Part shown: positions 8,366-17,392 of the stretch, in pieces
How positions within the stretch are numbered: the first letter of the stretch is position 1
How the letters are laid out: each line of letters starts with the position of its first letter
Source: a bacterium
GTDB lineage: Bacteria; Actinomycetota; Thermoleophilia; Solirubrobacterales; 70-9
Reading direction: 5' to 3'
DNA length: 42,910 nucleotides
NCBI GenBank assembly: GCA_023251975.1
Contig: JAHEXU010000001.1
Location: forward strand, 10,048 to 52,957
Notes under the pieces: generated by a model
Told to the model about the DNA's origin: nothing
Seen by the model: the letters and a program-made list of their open reading frames with translations, nothing else
Databases searched by the model: none
Position numbers and translations under genes: made by a program

Positions 8366-9649
8366 TTAGCCCCGCACCCGTAGGATGCCCTCGTGCAATG
8401 GAACCCGGTGCTTGCGATTCTTCCATTTGATGTTTCGGTCCCGCAGCTTTGTGAAGTCGAACGAGCGGAACCCCGCGGCCAAGGCGAGTTCGCCGAGCCA
8501 CCGATCGACGGGGAGGTAGACCCCGTAAGGCGCTGAGTCGCCGATGACAAAGAGGGCCTCGCTGTCGTCAGCGCAGACGCGCCGCAGCGAATGCCAGCAG
8601 CGCGCGAGGTCATGAAAATACGCAACGACCATTGCGTGATAATTCTTCTTCCCGCCGTGGGTCTCGCGCTCCTCGGCGAGGCGACCATAAACGGTCCGAA
8701 GTTCATCGCGGATCGGAGCAAGTTCGACGGACTCAAGGATAGGCTCGGCGTCGTATCGCACCATGTGCTGGGAGCACGAGCGCATCAGGTGCGACCGAAC
8801 GGCGTCCTGAAGGTCGCCCCAGCGCTCCACATCGCCGAGGAACGTCAGCTCGATTCGCGTTGCGTCCGCGTAGTCGTAGTTGTTCGGGTAGGGCGGCGAC
8901 GTCACGACAAGGTCGACCCAGCCTTGAGGGACGCCCTCGACGGTGCGTGCGTCCGATTGAAGCAGCGTGGTTGGCACGTCCGGCCGCGCCCCTACATCCC
9001 GCATGTCTGAGGCCATCACGGCGAGCTGTGTCGAGAACGCGGAGCAGGGGTCGGCCGCGGACGCTTTCTTCTTGTTGGGCAGGACGTACTGCCACTGAGC
9101 GGTCCCGACAGGCGAACAAACCCGGAGGATCGCGACGAGCGCAAGCCACAGCAACTCGTCGACATCGTCCCCTCGGCGGTCGGCCTCGATGGCGTCGCGT
9201 AGTCCGCAAAGGGCGCTGAGCGTCTCGGGCGGATAGATCTTCATCATCAGTGCGGGCGGATCGGGCCATTCTCGGGGTTTGGCGGAGGCCAGGATCGAGG
9301 CTCCCCGCTCGTCGAACTCATCGACGATGTCCGCCCAGCCGCTGAGCTTCGCCCCGGCGATCCGTGCGATTAGAGAGTGTGTCTCCAACCCGACGGAGGG
9401 CATTCCGCCTTGCTGCGACGCGATCAGAGTCGTGCCCGACCCAACGAACGGGTCGAGCACGTTCGGCGGTCCGAGCCGTCGCTCGCGCTCTTCGATCACG
9501 TCAGCCACCCAGGCCGCCGAGAAGCCCGCCGAATAGCGGAACCAGCGATGCACCGGAAGCGACATGTTGGGCGTGAAGACCATCGCGTTGTCGAGTCGGC
9601 TCACCGCGGGTGCGGTGAACAGCCTCGGTTGAGCGGAAGCGGCTGGCAT
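8366..9649 (-). CDS. Site-specific DNA methyltransferase (amino-methyltransferase type)
   Basis: NVLDPFVGSGTTLIAS (motif I) and DLVVTSPPYPNNYDYADATR (motif IV, TSPPY). Likely ATG at 9649; the ORF track extends upstream in non-protein-like sequence. Confidence 0.88.
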   Translation of the reverse strand: MPAASAQPRLFTAPAVSRLDNAMVFTPNMSLPVHRWFRYSAGFSAAWVADVIEERERRLGPPNVLDPFVGSGTTLIASQQGGMPSVGLETHSLIARIAGAKLSGWADIVDEFDERGASILASAKPREWPDPPALMMKIYPPETLSALCGLRDAIEADRRGDDVDELLWLALVAILRVCSPVGTAQWQYVLPNKKKASAADPCSAFSTQLAVMASDMRDVGARPDVPTTLLQSDARTVEGVPQGWVDLVVTSPPYPNNYDYADATRIELTFLGDVERWGDLQDAVRSHLMRSCSQHMVRYDAEPILESVELAPIRDELRTVYGRLAEERETHGGKKNYHAMVVAYFHDLARCWHSLRRVCADDSEALFVIGDSAPYGVYLPVDRWLGELALAAGFRSFDFTKLRDRNIKWKNRKHRVPLHEGILRVRG

Positions 9650-10392
9650 CGACCGATCATACGTTCGACCTCGGAGGGCAAATCGGCAGGGCCGCAGCGT
9701 TCGGCCACGGATACCACGGAGCGTTCGACCGGGCGGGTCAAGCCGTCCGGTCCGCGAAAAGTGGTGAGCGCGGCGGTGAGCGGGCCCGTTCGCACGAGGC
9801 CCGACAATCCGTCGGTCGGCATCGCGGGCGAGCCGACCAGATCTTTCCCGAGCGCTTCGCGAGCCAGGCCCTCGGTCTCGGGGTCGGCGTCCGGATGCAC
9901 CCGGACGCCGCCGCCGGACGGTACAAAGCAAGGAATCTACGACACCGCCGCGAGGCATACTCCAGGGTGCCTTGACGACGGCCGATAGCTACAGCTCGCC
10001 CCAGTCGAGCATGGGTTCGCGGTCGCCGGTGTTGTCCGAGCGCACGAACCGGGGACTCACCCCGAGCGATTCGTCGATTTCCCCCAACCAGGCCGGGAGT
10101 GGGGATGTCCCGCGAATCTGCCTCGGCAAGTTCGATCTGTTAACCCGCAGATCGCCGCAAGGCGCTCATCGGCCTCGCTGCTTTGCCTGCGGCGCGGCAT
10201 TCGCGGCGCGCCGGAATGCGGCCGGCTGCTGGGTGGTGAGGAGGACGGGAACCCGAACTCGAGGTCGGCTCGTTGCTCGTCGAGGTTACGGGTCGCGGCG
10301 GAGTAGGAGACCCAGCCGTCGGTGACCGGCCAGTAACAAGGTTCCGGCCGTCGGCGCTTTCGAGTTCCGCTGACTGGATAAAATTTCTGGCG

Positions 10393-11751
10393 ATGCATCC
10401 GGTGGGGGTGATCGGGGGTCGTTTCGCGGCAGCCTTGGTGGCGGCGGTCGCGTTGGCGCTGTCGGTGGGCGCCGCAATCGCGATCGCGATCGCCCCGGCG
10501 GTCAATGAGGTCGACACCGCCCGCGATGGCGGCGATCCCCACGATCAGCCGCTGAACTCGATGCCGTCGGCCGACGGCCACCTGATCGCCTTCGACGACG
10601 CCGCCGACAACCTCGTCGCCCACGACACCAATCACGCCTTCGACATCTTCGTGAGGAACACCACGACGGAGACGACGACCCGGGTGAGCGTCGGGCCGCA
10701 TCGTCGGCAGGCGAACGGGAATTCGGTCAATCCGTCGATCAGCGACAACGGCCGCATCGTCGCCTTTGACACCGATGCAAGCAACCTGATCAAGCGCGAC
10801 GGCAACGGCGAGGACGATGTCTTCGTCCGTAACCTGAGCACCGGGCGGACCGGGCTGATCAGCGTCACGACCGACGGCAAGCCGGGAAACGGTGGCAGCA
10901 GGCTGGCTGCGATCTCAGCCGGGGGGCGCTACATCTCGTTTGCCTCCTCGTCGTCGAACCTCATCAAGCACGACAGGAACCGCCACCGAGCCGACATCTT
11001 TCTCTATGACCGGCGAATGCATCGGATAAAGCTCGTCTCGATCGCGGAGGGGGGGCACGGCGGTAACGCTTCGACGAGCACGCGATCGGATGTCTCGGCC
11101 AACGGCCGCTACGTCACCTTCAGCTCGCGCGCCAGCAACCTCGTGCCTGGCGACACGAACGGCAAGGCCGACATCTTCGTCCGCGATCTCCGGGCCAAGA
11201 AGACCTTCCTGGTCTCGCACGACTTCGCCAGCGGTCCCGCTGACGGCGCCAGCTACTCGCCGTCGATCTCGGCTGGCGGCAACGTCGTCGCGTTCTCGAC
11301 CGACGCTGGCGATCTGATCAATCCGCTCAGCCCGTCGTCCGATTCGAACGGCTTCACCGATGTCTATTCCTACACTCGGGACCTCGACCTGCTGCAGCGC
11401 CTCAGCGTCTCCTCTTCGTCCGCGCAGGGCGACGGCGTCAGCGGCGGCCCCCAACTCGGCCCGACCCCGATCTCCTCCGACGGTCGCTACGTCGCCTTCG
11501 GCTCCGCGGCTGGCAACCTCGTCGCGAGCGATGGCAACGGCGACTCCGACATCTTCATCCGCGACCAGAGCGGCCATACGACCACCCGGGCCTCGGTCAG
11601 CGCCACCGGGGCCGAGGCCAATTCCTACAGCGACGTGCCCGGGCTCTCAGCAGACGGGCGCTATGTCACCTTCCGCTCGTTTGCCACCAACCTGACCCCG
11701 GTTGGCGCGCCAAACCTGCAACGACTTTTCGTCCGTGGCCCTCAGCACTGA
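10393..11751 (+). CDS. Secreted TolB/PD40-type beta-propeller repeat protein
   Basis: ATG at 10393 followed by signal-like sequence; repeated units such as PSISDNGRIVAFDTDASNLIKRDGNGEDDVFVRNLSTG and SSDGRYVAFGSAAGNLVASDGNGDSDIFIRD. Confidence 0.85.
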   Translation: MHPVGVIGGRFAAALVAAVALALSVGAAIAIAIAPAVNEVDTARDGGDPHDQPLNSMPSADGHLIAFDDAADNLVAHDTNHAFDIFVRNTTTETTTRVSVGPHRRQANGNSVNPSISDNGRIVAFDTDASNLIKRDGNGEDDVFVRNLSTGRTGLISVTTDGKPGNGGSRLAAISAGGRYISFASSSSNLIKHDRNRHRADIFLYDRRMHRIKLVSIAEGGHGGNASTSTRSDVSANGRYVTFSSRASNLVPGDTNGKADIFVRDLRAKKTFLVSHDFASGPADGASYSPSISAGGNVVAFSTDAGDLINPLSPSSDSNGFTDVYSYTRDLDLLQRLSVSSSSAQGDGVSGGPQLGPTPISSDGRYVAFGSAAGNLVASDGNGDSDIFIRDQSGHTTTRASVSATGAEANSYSDVPGLSADGRYVTFRSFATNLTPVGAPNLQRLFVRGPQH

Positions 11752-11839
11752 TATCGCGGTAGGGGGCCAGCTCGGGTAACGGCCAATTCGAGGACGGTAG
11801 AGCACCAGGACGCGGCTGCGAGCGCGGGGGCTCGCGATT

Positions 11840-11962
11840 ACGAACTCCGGTCGTGTACGCGAGTTCGCGGAGTTCCTGCGCCTCGGCGAGCAACTGGAGC
11901 TTCTTTTAGGCCCTGGTTCTCGATCTGGCGAATCCGCTGGGCGGTCAAGTTGAGATCGAACG
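11840..11962 (-). pseudogene. Remnant of sigma-70 family factor region 4 (RpoD-like C-terminus)
   Basis: FDLNLTAQRIRQIENQGLK then, after a one-base shift, KLQLLAEAQELRELA; matches the sigma region 4.2 pattern TxxRIRQIExxxLxKL. Confidence 0.6.
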
Positions 11963-12189
11963 GCGACCCCGCCTGCGGCGCCAGCGGCCGGCTCGGCTAC
12001 GCCAACAGGAGCGACATCGGCGACAACGAGACCCCGGAAACGGTCGGGCCGATGAACCCGGGTGTTCGGCAGGCGGCGGTGGCGATCTCGGTCGGCTGCG
12101 CCCACACCTGGGCCCGCTTTGCCAGCAGCGTCAACGTCGCACCCGCCGACTCGAATACCGTCAGGCTCCGGTCGGGGTGAGCAAGCGCC

Positions 12190-12400
12190 CGTTCGGGCGG
12201 GGTCGGGGGGCGGCGACGGATCGGCTTGTAGAAGGACTCGACCCGGTCGAGGGTCGACTTCCGAGCCTTCATCGGTGACGAAGACGCAGCGGCCCAAAGG
12301 CTCCTTGGTCAGGCTCGCCCGGACCGATTCCGCGACCGGGTTGTCGAGGCGATTCCCGACCGATCGCCTCGACCGGACGACCCCCGACTCACGGCGTCCA
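12190..12400 (-). mobile_element. Degenerate 3' remnant of an IS3-family transposase (OrfB)
   Basis: SGVVRSRRSVGNRLDNPVAESVRASLTKEPLGRCVFVTD in one frame and KARKSTLDRVESFYKPIRRRPPTPP in the next parallel the IS3 C-terminus GNxxDNAxAESFxxxLKxE...ARxxxxxYIExFYNxxRRHSxL. Confidence 0.7.
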
Positions 12401-12439
12401 CGCCAGCTGGGGCCTCCACCCCTGGTAGCCTCGCGGCCG

Positions 12440-13456
12440 ATGCGCTTTCGGATTCGTCGACCTGACAGAGTCGAGCGGATGCTCGTCGGTCTCGGAACGC
12501 TCGACCGGATCGACCGACTTGAGCAGGAGCCGAGCGACGACTTGGAGGTGGCACGGCGGCTTCGCGATCTGCGACACCAGGCGGTCAGCGAGCTGCCCGC
12601 GGCAGGGCCGCCGTCGGCGATCGGCGAGCCGCCGAGCAGGCTCGACTGCGGCCTACCGTCGCTGCGAACCGACGAGCTGAGCGCAGCCGCTGTCAAGGCC
12701 GCGATCATCCGCTCGGGATCGGTCCTAGTCCGAGGCCTGCTCAACCCCACCCAGGTCGAGCGTCTGAAGAGCGCAACCGACCGGGCGATCGCCGGCCGCG
12801 ACGCTCGCAGCCCCGGCAAGCCGGTCGGGAACGGCAAAAACGGCTGGTTCGAGCCCTTCCAGCCCGATCCGCCCTACGCCGCGATGGTCGCCGAGGAGTG
12901 GAATCGGCTCACCAAGGGCGGCGGCACCCTGTGGGCGGTCGACTCGCCCCGCGGGCTCAGCGAACTGTTGGCCGTGCTCGACGAGGTCGGGTTGCGGCGG
13001 CTGGCCGCCGACTACCTGGGCGGGCGCCCGGTCCTTTCGATGAAGAAGTGCAACCTACGGCGAACCGCGCCGCAGGCAACCGCCGACTGGCACCAAGACG
13101 GCGCCTTCCTCGGCGGCAAGCTCGGCGCGCTCAACGTCTGGGCGGCGCTGACCCGCTGCGGGGTAGATGCCCCCGGGATGGACCTCGTCGCGCGGCGGCT
13201 CGAGGAGGTGGTCGAGACCGGGACTGAGGGGGCACGATTTGATTGGACGGTCGGACACCCGCTGGTCGAGCGGGTGGCTACGCCGGAGGGGATCGTCCGT
13301 CCCGAATTCGAACCGGGAGATGTCCTTTTGTTCGACGAGCTCTGCCTGCACCGAACCGCCGCCAACCCGGCGATGACAAACCACCGCCACGCCGTCGAGG
13401 TCTGGATGTTCCGGGCCGACGACTACCCCCAGGGCCAGGTCCCGCTGGTCTTTTGA
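12440..13456 (+). CDS. Phytanoyl-CoA dioxygenase (PhyH) family Fe(II)/2OG oxygenase
   Basis: ATG at 12440; SGSVLVRGLLNPTQVERLK, ADWHQDGAFLG (HxD), EFEPGDVLLFDELCLHRTAANPAMTNHRHAVEVW. Confidence 0.78.
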   Translation: MRFRIRRPDRVERMLVGLGTLDRIDRLEQEPSDDLEVARRLRDLRHQAVSELPAAGPPSAIGEPPSRLDCGLPSLRTDELSAAAVKAAIIRSGSVLVRGLLNPTQVERLKSATDRAIAGRDARSPGKPVGNGKNGWFEPFQPDPPYAAMVAEEWNRLTKGGGTLWAVDSPRGLSELLAVLDEVGLRRLAADYLGGRPVLSMKKCNLRRTAPQATADWHQDGAFLGGKLGALNVWAALTRCGVDAPGMDLVARRLEEVVETGTEGARFDWTVGHPLVERVATPEGIVRPEFEPGDVLLFDELCLHRTAANPAMTNHRHAVEVWMFRADDYPQGQVPLVF

Positions 13457-14031
13457 GCAAGCCGGCGGCGCGATACCGACACCCCCGCTTTTCCGCCGCG
13501 GTGGCGGCCGACACCCGGGTCGTTGCGGCGCGGCGCGGTCGCGATCTCGGGTCCGCATCCGGGCTCCGAGTTGGGTTGGCGGCGCTCGGGCTTGCCTGGA
13601 GCGCCGACGCTTTTGCGGCCCAGATCGCGCACCGCGCCCGCGGTCGCCTTGAGCGCCGCAGGGTGCCGCTGCTGCCCCGGCTGCTCGGCTGCTTTGCCGC
13701 CTCCAGCGCCGGTCTGCGAATCGGCTCCGAGGTGGTGATTCGACCCGGGGTCCAACTCGGTCACGGCCAGATCGTGATCGCTGGCGAGACCGAGATCGGC
13801 TCCGGCAGCGCGATCTACCCGGGGACGACGATCGGGCCCGAGCCCAGGGACACGCGTGGTCCGTCGATCGGCCGCGAGGTCGTGATCGGGACCGGGGCCC
13901 GGTTGCTCGGCCCGATCACGATCGGTGATGGTGCCCGAATCGGGGCAAACGCGGTGGTCAGCGAGGATGTCCCGCCCGGCGCTGTTGCGATCGGTGTCCC
14001 GGCTCGAATCATACCGGCGCCAGGTACCTAG
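13453..14031 (+). CDS. Hexapeptide-repeat acyltransferase, serine acetyltransferase-like (paralog of 4864..5463)
   Basis: TTG start overlapping the previous stop; SADAFAAQIAHRARGRL...IGREVVIGTGARLLGPITIGDGARIGANAVVSEDVPPGAVAIGVPARI. Confidence 0.85.
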   Translation: MSKPAARYRHPRFSAAVAADTRVVAARRGRDLGSASGLRVGLAALGLAWSADAFAAQIAHRARGRLERRRVPLLPRLLGCFAASSAGLRIGSEVVIRPGVQLGHGQIVIAGETEIGSGSAIYPGTTIGPEPRDTRGPSIGREVVIGTGARLLGPITIGDGARIGANAVVSEDVPPGAVAIGVPARIIPAPGT

Positions 14032-14034
14032 AAT

Positions 14035-15087
14035 CTGCCCATCGTCTCGGGTTCCGATAAACGCGGTGGGGCCTCGAATCGACCCTGGAGGCGCGCACCG
14101 AACGGCGGCTACGACGCTAATGCCGGTCTCGGCTTCGACGACCAAGCGCTCGAGGCGAGCCTGACCTGGATCTGGGGATCGCCGCGCTCGGGCACAACCT
14201 GGCTTCTCAAGATGCGGGCCCGGCCGCTCGAGCCCGACCCCGAGACCGCGCTCGGCTACCGCCCGCCATCCGGCCGTCCCTCCGGTCCGATCGACTGCCT
14301 ACCGGTCGACGAAACCTTCCTCTCGAACCACCTCGCCCCGGCCTTCGGCGATCCCCAGCTGATCGACGGCCGGTGGTGGCCAGCAACCCTGAACCGGCAT
14401 CTCGGAGACAAGCCCACCTACGGGTTCAGCACCGAATACGAGGCGACTTGGCGCCCCGAGGCGCGACGGATGCTGCTGGTCCGATTGGCGGCGCTGGTCG
14501 AGCGGGCTCGACAGGCCGAGACGGCGCTGGCCGAACAACCGCAACTGGTGATCAAGGAGACCAACGGCTCGCACGCCGCCGATCTGGTGGCCTCGCTCCT
14601 GCCCGGCTCACGGATGCTGCTCCTGATCCGCGACGGCCGCGATGTCGTCGACTCGCTGCTTGACGCCTACGCCCCAGACGGCTTTTTGGCCCGCTCCGAA
14701 GCTCGGACCGAGCCGCTCGACCGGGCCGAGCGGCTCGACTGGGCGGCGCGACTTTGGGCCTGCAACAGCGACGCCAGTCTGCGAGCGCTGGCAGATTACG
14801 ATCCGGCCCGTTCGCGGATTCTCCGCTACGAGGATCTGCTCTCCGACCCGCAGGGTGAGCTGACCGGGTTGTTCGATTGGCTCGGGCTGACCCGCAGCCC
14901 CGAACGAATCGCTCGGATCGTTTCCAATTGCTCGTTCGAGGCGATCCCAGCCGACCAACGAGGTCCCGGTAAGCGCGCTCGCAGCGCCCGGGTTGGAACT
15001 TGGCGCGACAATCTAAGCGTCGCCGAATCGGCGCGGCTCGACCAGATCTTTGGGCCGCTGCTTGACAGGTTCGGCTATGCGCGGTGA
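14035..15087 (+). CDS. Sulfotransferase family protein with non-canonical or unresolved start
   Basis: P-loop LTWIWGSPRSGTTWLLK lies upstream of the first in-frame ATG (14212). RMLLLIRDGRDVVDSLLDAY and ILRYEDLLSDPQGELTGLFDWLGL also present. No ATG/GTG/TTG in frame between the upstream TAG (14029-14031) and the P-loop; CTG at 14035 is the first candidate. Confidence 0.8.
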   Translation: MPIVSGSDKRGGASNRPWRRAPNGGYDANAGLGFDDQALEASLTWIWGSPRSGTTWLLKMRARPLEPDPETALGYRPPSGRPSGPIDCLPVDETFLSNHLAPAFGDPQLIDGRWWPATLNRHLGDKPTYGFSTEYEATWRPEARRMLLVRLAALVERARQAETALAEQPQLVIKETNGSHAADLVASLLPGSRMLLLIRDGRDVVDSLLDAYAPDGFLARSEARTEPLDRAERLDWAARLWACNSDASLRALADYDPARSRILRYEDLLSDPQGELTGLFDWLGLTRSPERIARIVSNCSFEAIPADQRGPGKRARSARVGTWRDNLSVAESARLDQIFGPLLDRFGYAR

Positions 15088-15658
15088 GATGCAAGATCAA
15101 CCCTTGACCTCGGTCGATCCCGGCGCTCGGCACGCCGACTGGACGCTGGCACGGATCCTTCGCGAGCCGGCAACCGATGTCCTGGCCCAATACGGCCGGG
15201 CGAGCCGTGCCCTGATCCTCGGCGCCGAACCCGGCGGCCCGATCGAGCGCTGCCTGACCGAATCCGGCCTCAGCTCGATCGCGAGCGCAACCAGCATCGA
15301 CGCCGCCGCAGACCCAGCGCTCGGCGAGTTCGAGCTGGTCGTGCTCGATCCCAGTTGCGAATCAGAGGAGACGGACCGCTCGTTTGGATCGGACCGGCGC
15401 CAACCCGGCGCATCGGGTCGACGCGGTCCGACCGGCCAATCGAGCCCGTCGAGCGCGCCACAGCGATCAACCTGGCTAGGGGTCGCCGCCATCCGTTGCC
15501 GCGGTCGCTGTCTGATCGTCAGCGACCAGGTCGACGCCGCACGAGCCGATGCGACCGCGGCGGGCCTGGCGGCGCCTCGGACCCTCCACCCCCCGACCGA
15601 CGCCGAGCGACGCTTCGTCCTCGGGCATCGGGTCGTGATCTCGGCAGGGTCGCGATGA
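15077..15658 (+). CDS. Hypothetical protein, possibly a degenerate SAM-methyltransferase-like fold
   Basis: ATG at 15077 overlaps the previous gene; ALILGAEPGGPIERCL and FELVVLDPSCE resemble methyltransferase motifs; stop overlaps the next ATG. Confidence 0.5.
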   Translation: MRGEMQDQPLTSVDPGARHADWTLARILREPATDVLAQYGRASRALILGAEPGGPIERCLTESGLSSIASATSIDAAADPALGEFELVVLDPSCESEETDRSFGSDRRQPGASGRRGPTGQSSPSSAPQRSTWLGVAAIRCRGRCLIVSDQVDAARADATAAGLAAPRTLHPPTDAERRFVLGHRVVISAGSR

Positions 15659-16689
15659 GCGAGTCAACGACTCCGCTACATCGCCGCGGATCGCTGATCG
15701 GACCGTGGGAGCGCCGCGGCCCGATCGCGGCCGACCCAAGCCCGACCTCGCCGAGCAGCGGCGAGCACCTGGCCGAATTGACCGCCGCCGAGGCCGACGC
15801 CGCCTACCGATGGGCGGCGACAATGCTGGTTGGCCGCACCGTCCTCGATCTCGGGTGCGGCGACGGCAGCGGCGCGGCGCGGCTCTTGGACGCGGGCGCG
15901 GACAGCGTCATCGGGGTCGACGAGGATGCCGAGACAATCGAATCGGCGACCAAAATCCACGGCGAGCGGGCCCGCTTCCTAACCGCCCTACCGGTGGCGA
16001 CCGGACTCGCGGCGGCGAGCTTCGAGGCGATCTGCTGCTTTACCGCGATCGAATCGGCGCCCGACCCCGAGGCAATCCTGGCCGAATTGGCGCGCCTGCT
16101 GGCGCCGGGTGGGCTGCTCTTACTGTCGCTGCCGACAGGGCCGTTACTCGACCCGATTGCGGGCCGCGAGCTGCGCCCCGCGATCGACCGAACCGGCTGG
16201 TCGGAGCGGATCGGCCGACTCCCCGGATTCGACACCGAAGCCGACTCGATCGCCTTCTACCGCCGTCGCAGCTCGCTGGCGGCCACCGTGATTCCCGACG
16301 ACGCTGATCCCGCCGAAATGCCGGCGAGCTGGCTTGGTGGTGATCGCGACCTCGAGCGAGCGGTTTTGATGCTGGCGGCGGCGGCCGGCGGTGCGGTCCC
16401 GAACCCGCCCGCCCTTGCAACCCTGGTCGGTGGCCGCGACATCCGCGCCTACCGCGACACGATCGCCGCCTGGGAACAGCGAGCTCGCCGCGCCGAGGCG
16501 GAAGGTGCCGCCAAACATTGGGAGCTGGTCGCAAGTCGCGAGGCGCAACGACGCCTCCGCAAGCGACTGTGGGAGCTCGAACACACCACCCTGCGCAAGC
16601 TCGTCCGAGTTCTGCGGGGTCGTCCCGCCAAACTCAGCGAAGGGCCCCCAATTCGCCCCCCTGAACTTGACCCCGAACCGTGGGATTGA
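15655..16689 (+). CDS. Class I SAM-dependent methyltransferase with C-terminal coiled-coil-like extension
   Basis: TVLDLGCGDGSGAARLLDAGADSVIGVDEDAETIE; ELARLLAPGGLLLLSLP; ATGA overlap with the upstream gene. Confidence 0.85.
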   Translation: MSESTTPLHRRGSLIGPWERRGPIAADPSPTSPSSGEHLAELTAAEADAAYRWAATMLVGRTVLDLGCGDGSGAARLLDAGADSVIGVDEDAETIESATKIHGERARFLTALPVATGLAAASFEAICCFTAIESAPDPEAILAELARLLAPGGLLLLSLPTGPLLDPIAGRELRPAIDRTGWSERIGRLPGFDTEADSIAFYRRRSSLAATVIPDDADPAEMPASWLGGDRDLERAVLMLAAAAGGAVPNPPALATLVGGRDIRAYRDTIAAWEQRARRAEAEGAAKHWELVASREAQRRLRKRLWELEHTTLRKLVRVLRGRPAKLSEGPPIRPPELDPEPWD

Positions 16690-16703
16690 GCGGCGCGGGG
16701 CTG

Positions 16704-16885
16704 TCATCGGGCGGTAGCCGCGACAGCGAGATGAATCAGGTAATCGTCGTCAGGATCTGACGAGATGGGAAATCGATCTCCCCCGGGCCCCCAATGCACG
16801 AGGAGCATTCTCGGCGGTCCGTTGCGCGAGATGGCGGCCGAGATCAAGACGTTGGTGTCGAGGACGACCTCAAAGGCCCCCCTTT
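16704..16885 (-). pseudogene. PIN-domain (VapC-like) toxin remnant with internal deletion
   Basis: EVVLDTNVLISAAISRNGPPRMLLVHWGPGGDRFPISSDPDDDYLIHLAVAATAR*: N-terminal LDTNVLIS and C-terminal DPDDDYLI motifs joined with the central part missing. Confidence 0.7.
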
Positions 16886-16906
16886 GCCAACGTCACGGCA
16901 CCGTGA

Positions 16907-17302
16907 CTACCTACGGCGCTCCTGCCGCATCGCGTGGACCTCGACGTTGGCGATTTTGAGCGCCTCGTCGCCACTAATCTTGGGTGCGGATTTCGTCGGC
17001 TCGCGCCGGAGCCATTCGGATACGACGGCTCGCCCCGTAGGACAAGGCGCGCCGCGCTCAGATTCGTCGGCGGCCGCGTTCTTGAGCCGGACGAAGTGCC
17101 GGATCGATAACCCGAACTTAATCGCCTGCCCTTTGATCCGGTCGTGGAACTCCGCGACATCTCGGGCTGGCCAAGTCTTGCTGGACGGATCTTTGAGGGT
17201 GACGAGGTAGCACAGGCGAGGGCTCCCCTGTGCCTCGTCATCCCACACGAGTTCAATTCCACTGACCAAGACCTCGCCTGAGTTGGCCCTTCCGGCAAGC
17301 AC
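16907..17302 (-). CDS. Hypothetical protein, possibly antitoxin-associated
   Basis: 131-aa ORF immediately upstream of the PIN remnant; C-terminus ISGDEALKIANVEVHAMRQERRR resembles VapB-type tails. Weak. Confidence 0.4.
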   Translation of the reverse strand: MLAGRANSGEVLVSGIELVWDDEAQGSPRLCYLVTLKDPSSKTWPARDVAEFHDRIKGQAIKFGLSIRHFVRLKNAAADESERGAPCPTGRAVVSEWLRREPTKSAPKISGDEALKIANVEVHAMRQERRR

Positions 17303-17392
17303 CCAGTCGCGAAGCGCCCAAGCTTCGCCGGAGAATGACGAGGCCGCGTCGTTCGACGGACCGTCCCGAGCCTGGGCGGGTTAAGGCCGACC

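Noticed and set aside
9601-9900. 99-aa minus-strand ORF upstream of the methyltransferase
   Set aside because: Partly protein-like (MHPDADPETEGLAREALGKDLVGSP...) but no family recognised and it overlaps the methyltransferase 5' end; not enough support.
11647-12837. 396-aa minus-strand ORF as an intact gene
   Set aside because: Only short pieces look coding (IS3-like), and they require frame changes; overlaps the TolB-like and PhyH genes at both ends.
15355-15500. Compensated frameshift inside the 15077..15658 gene
   Set aside because: The alternative frame (GPLVWIGPAPTRRIGSTRSDRPIEPVERATAINLA) looks somewhat protein-like, but neither frame has family motifs, so the call would be speculative.
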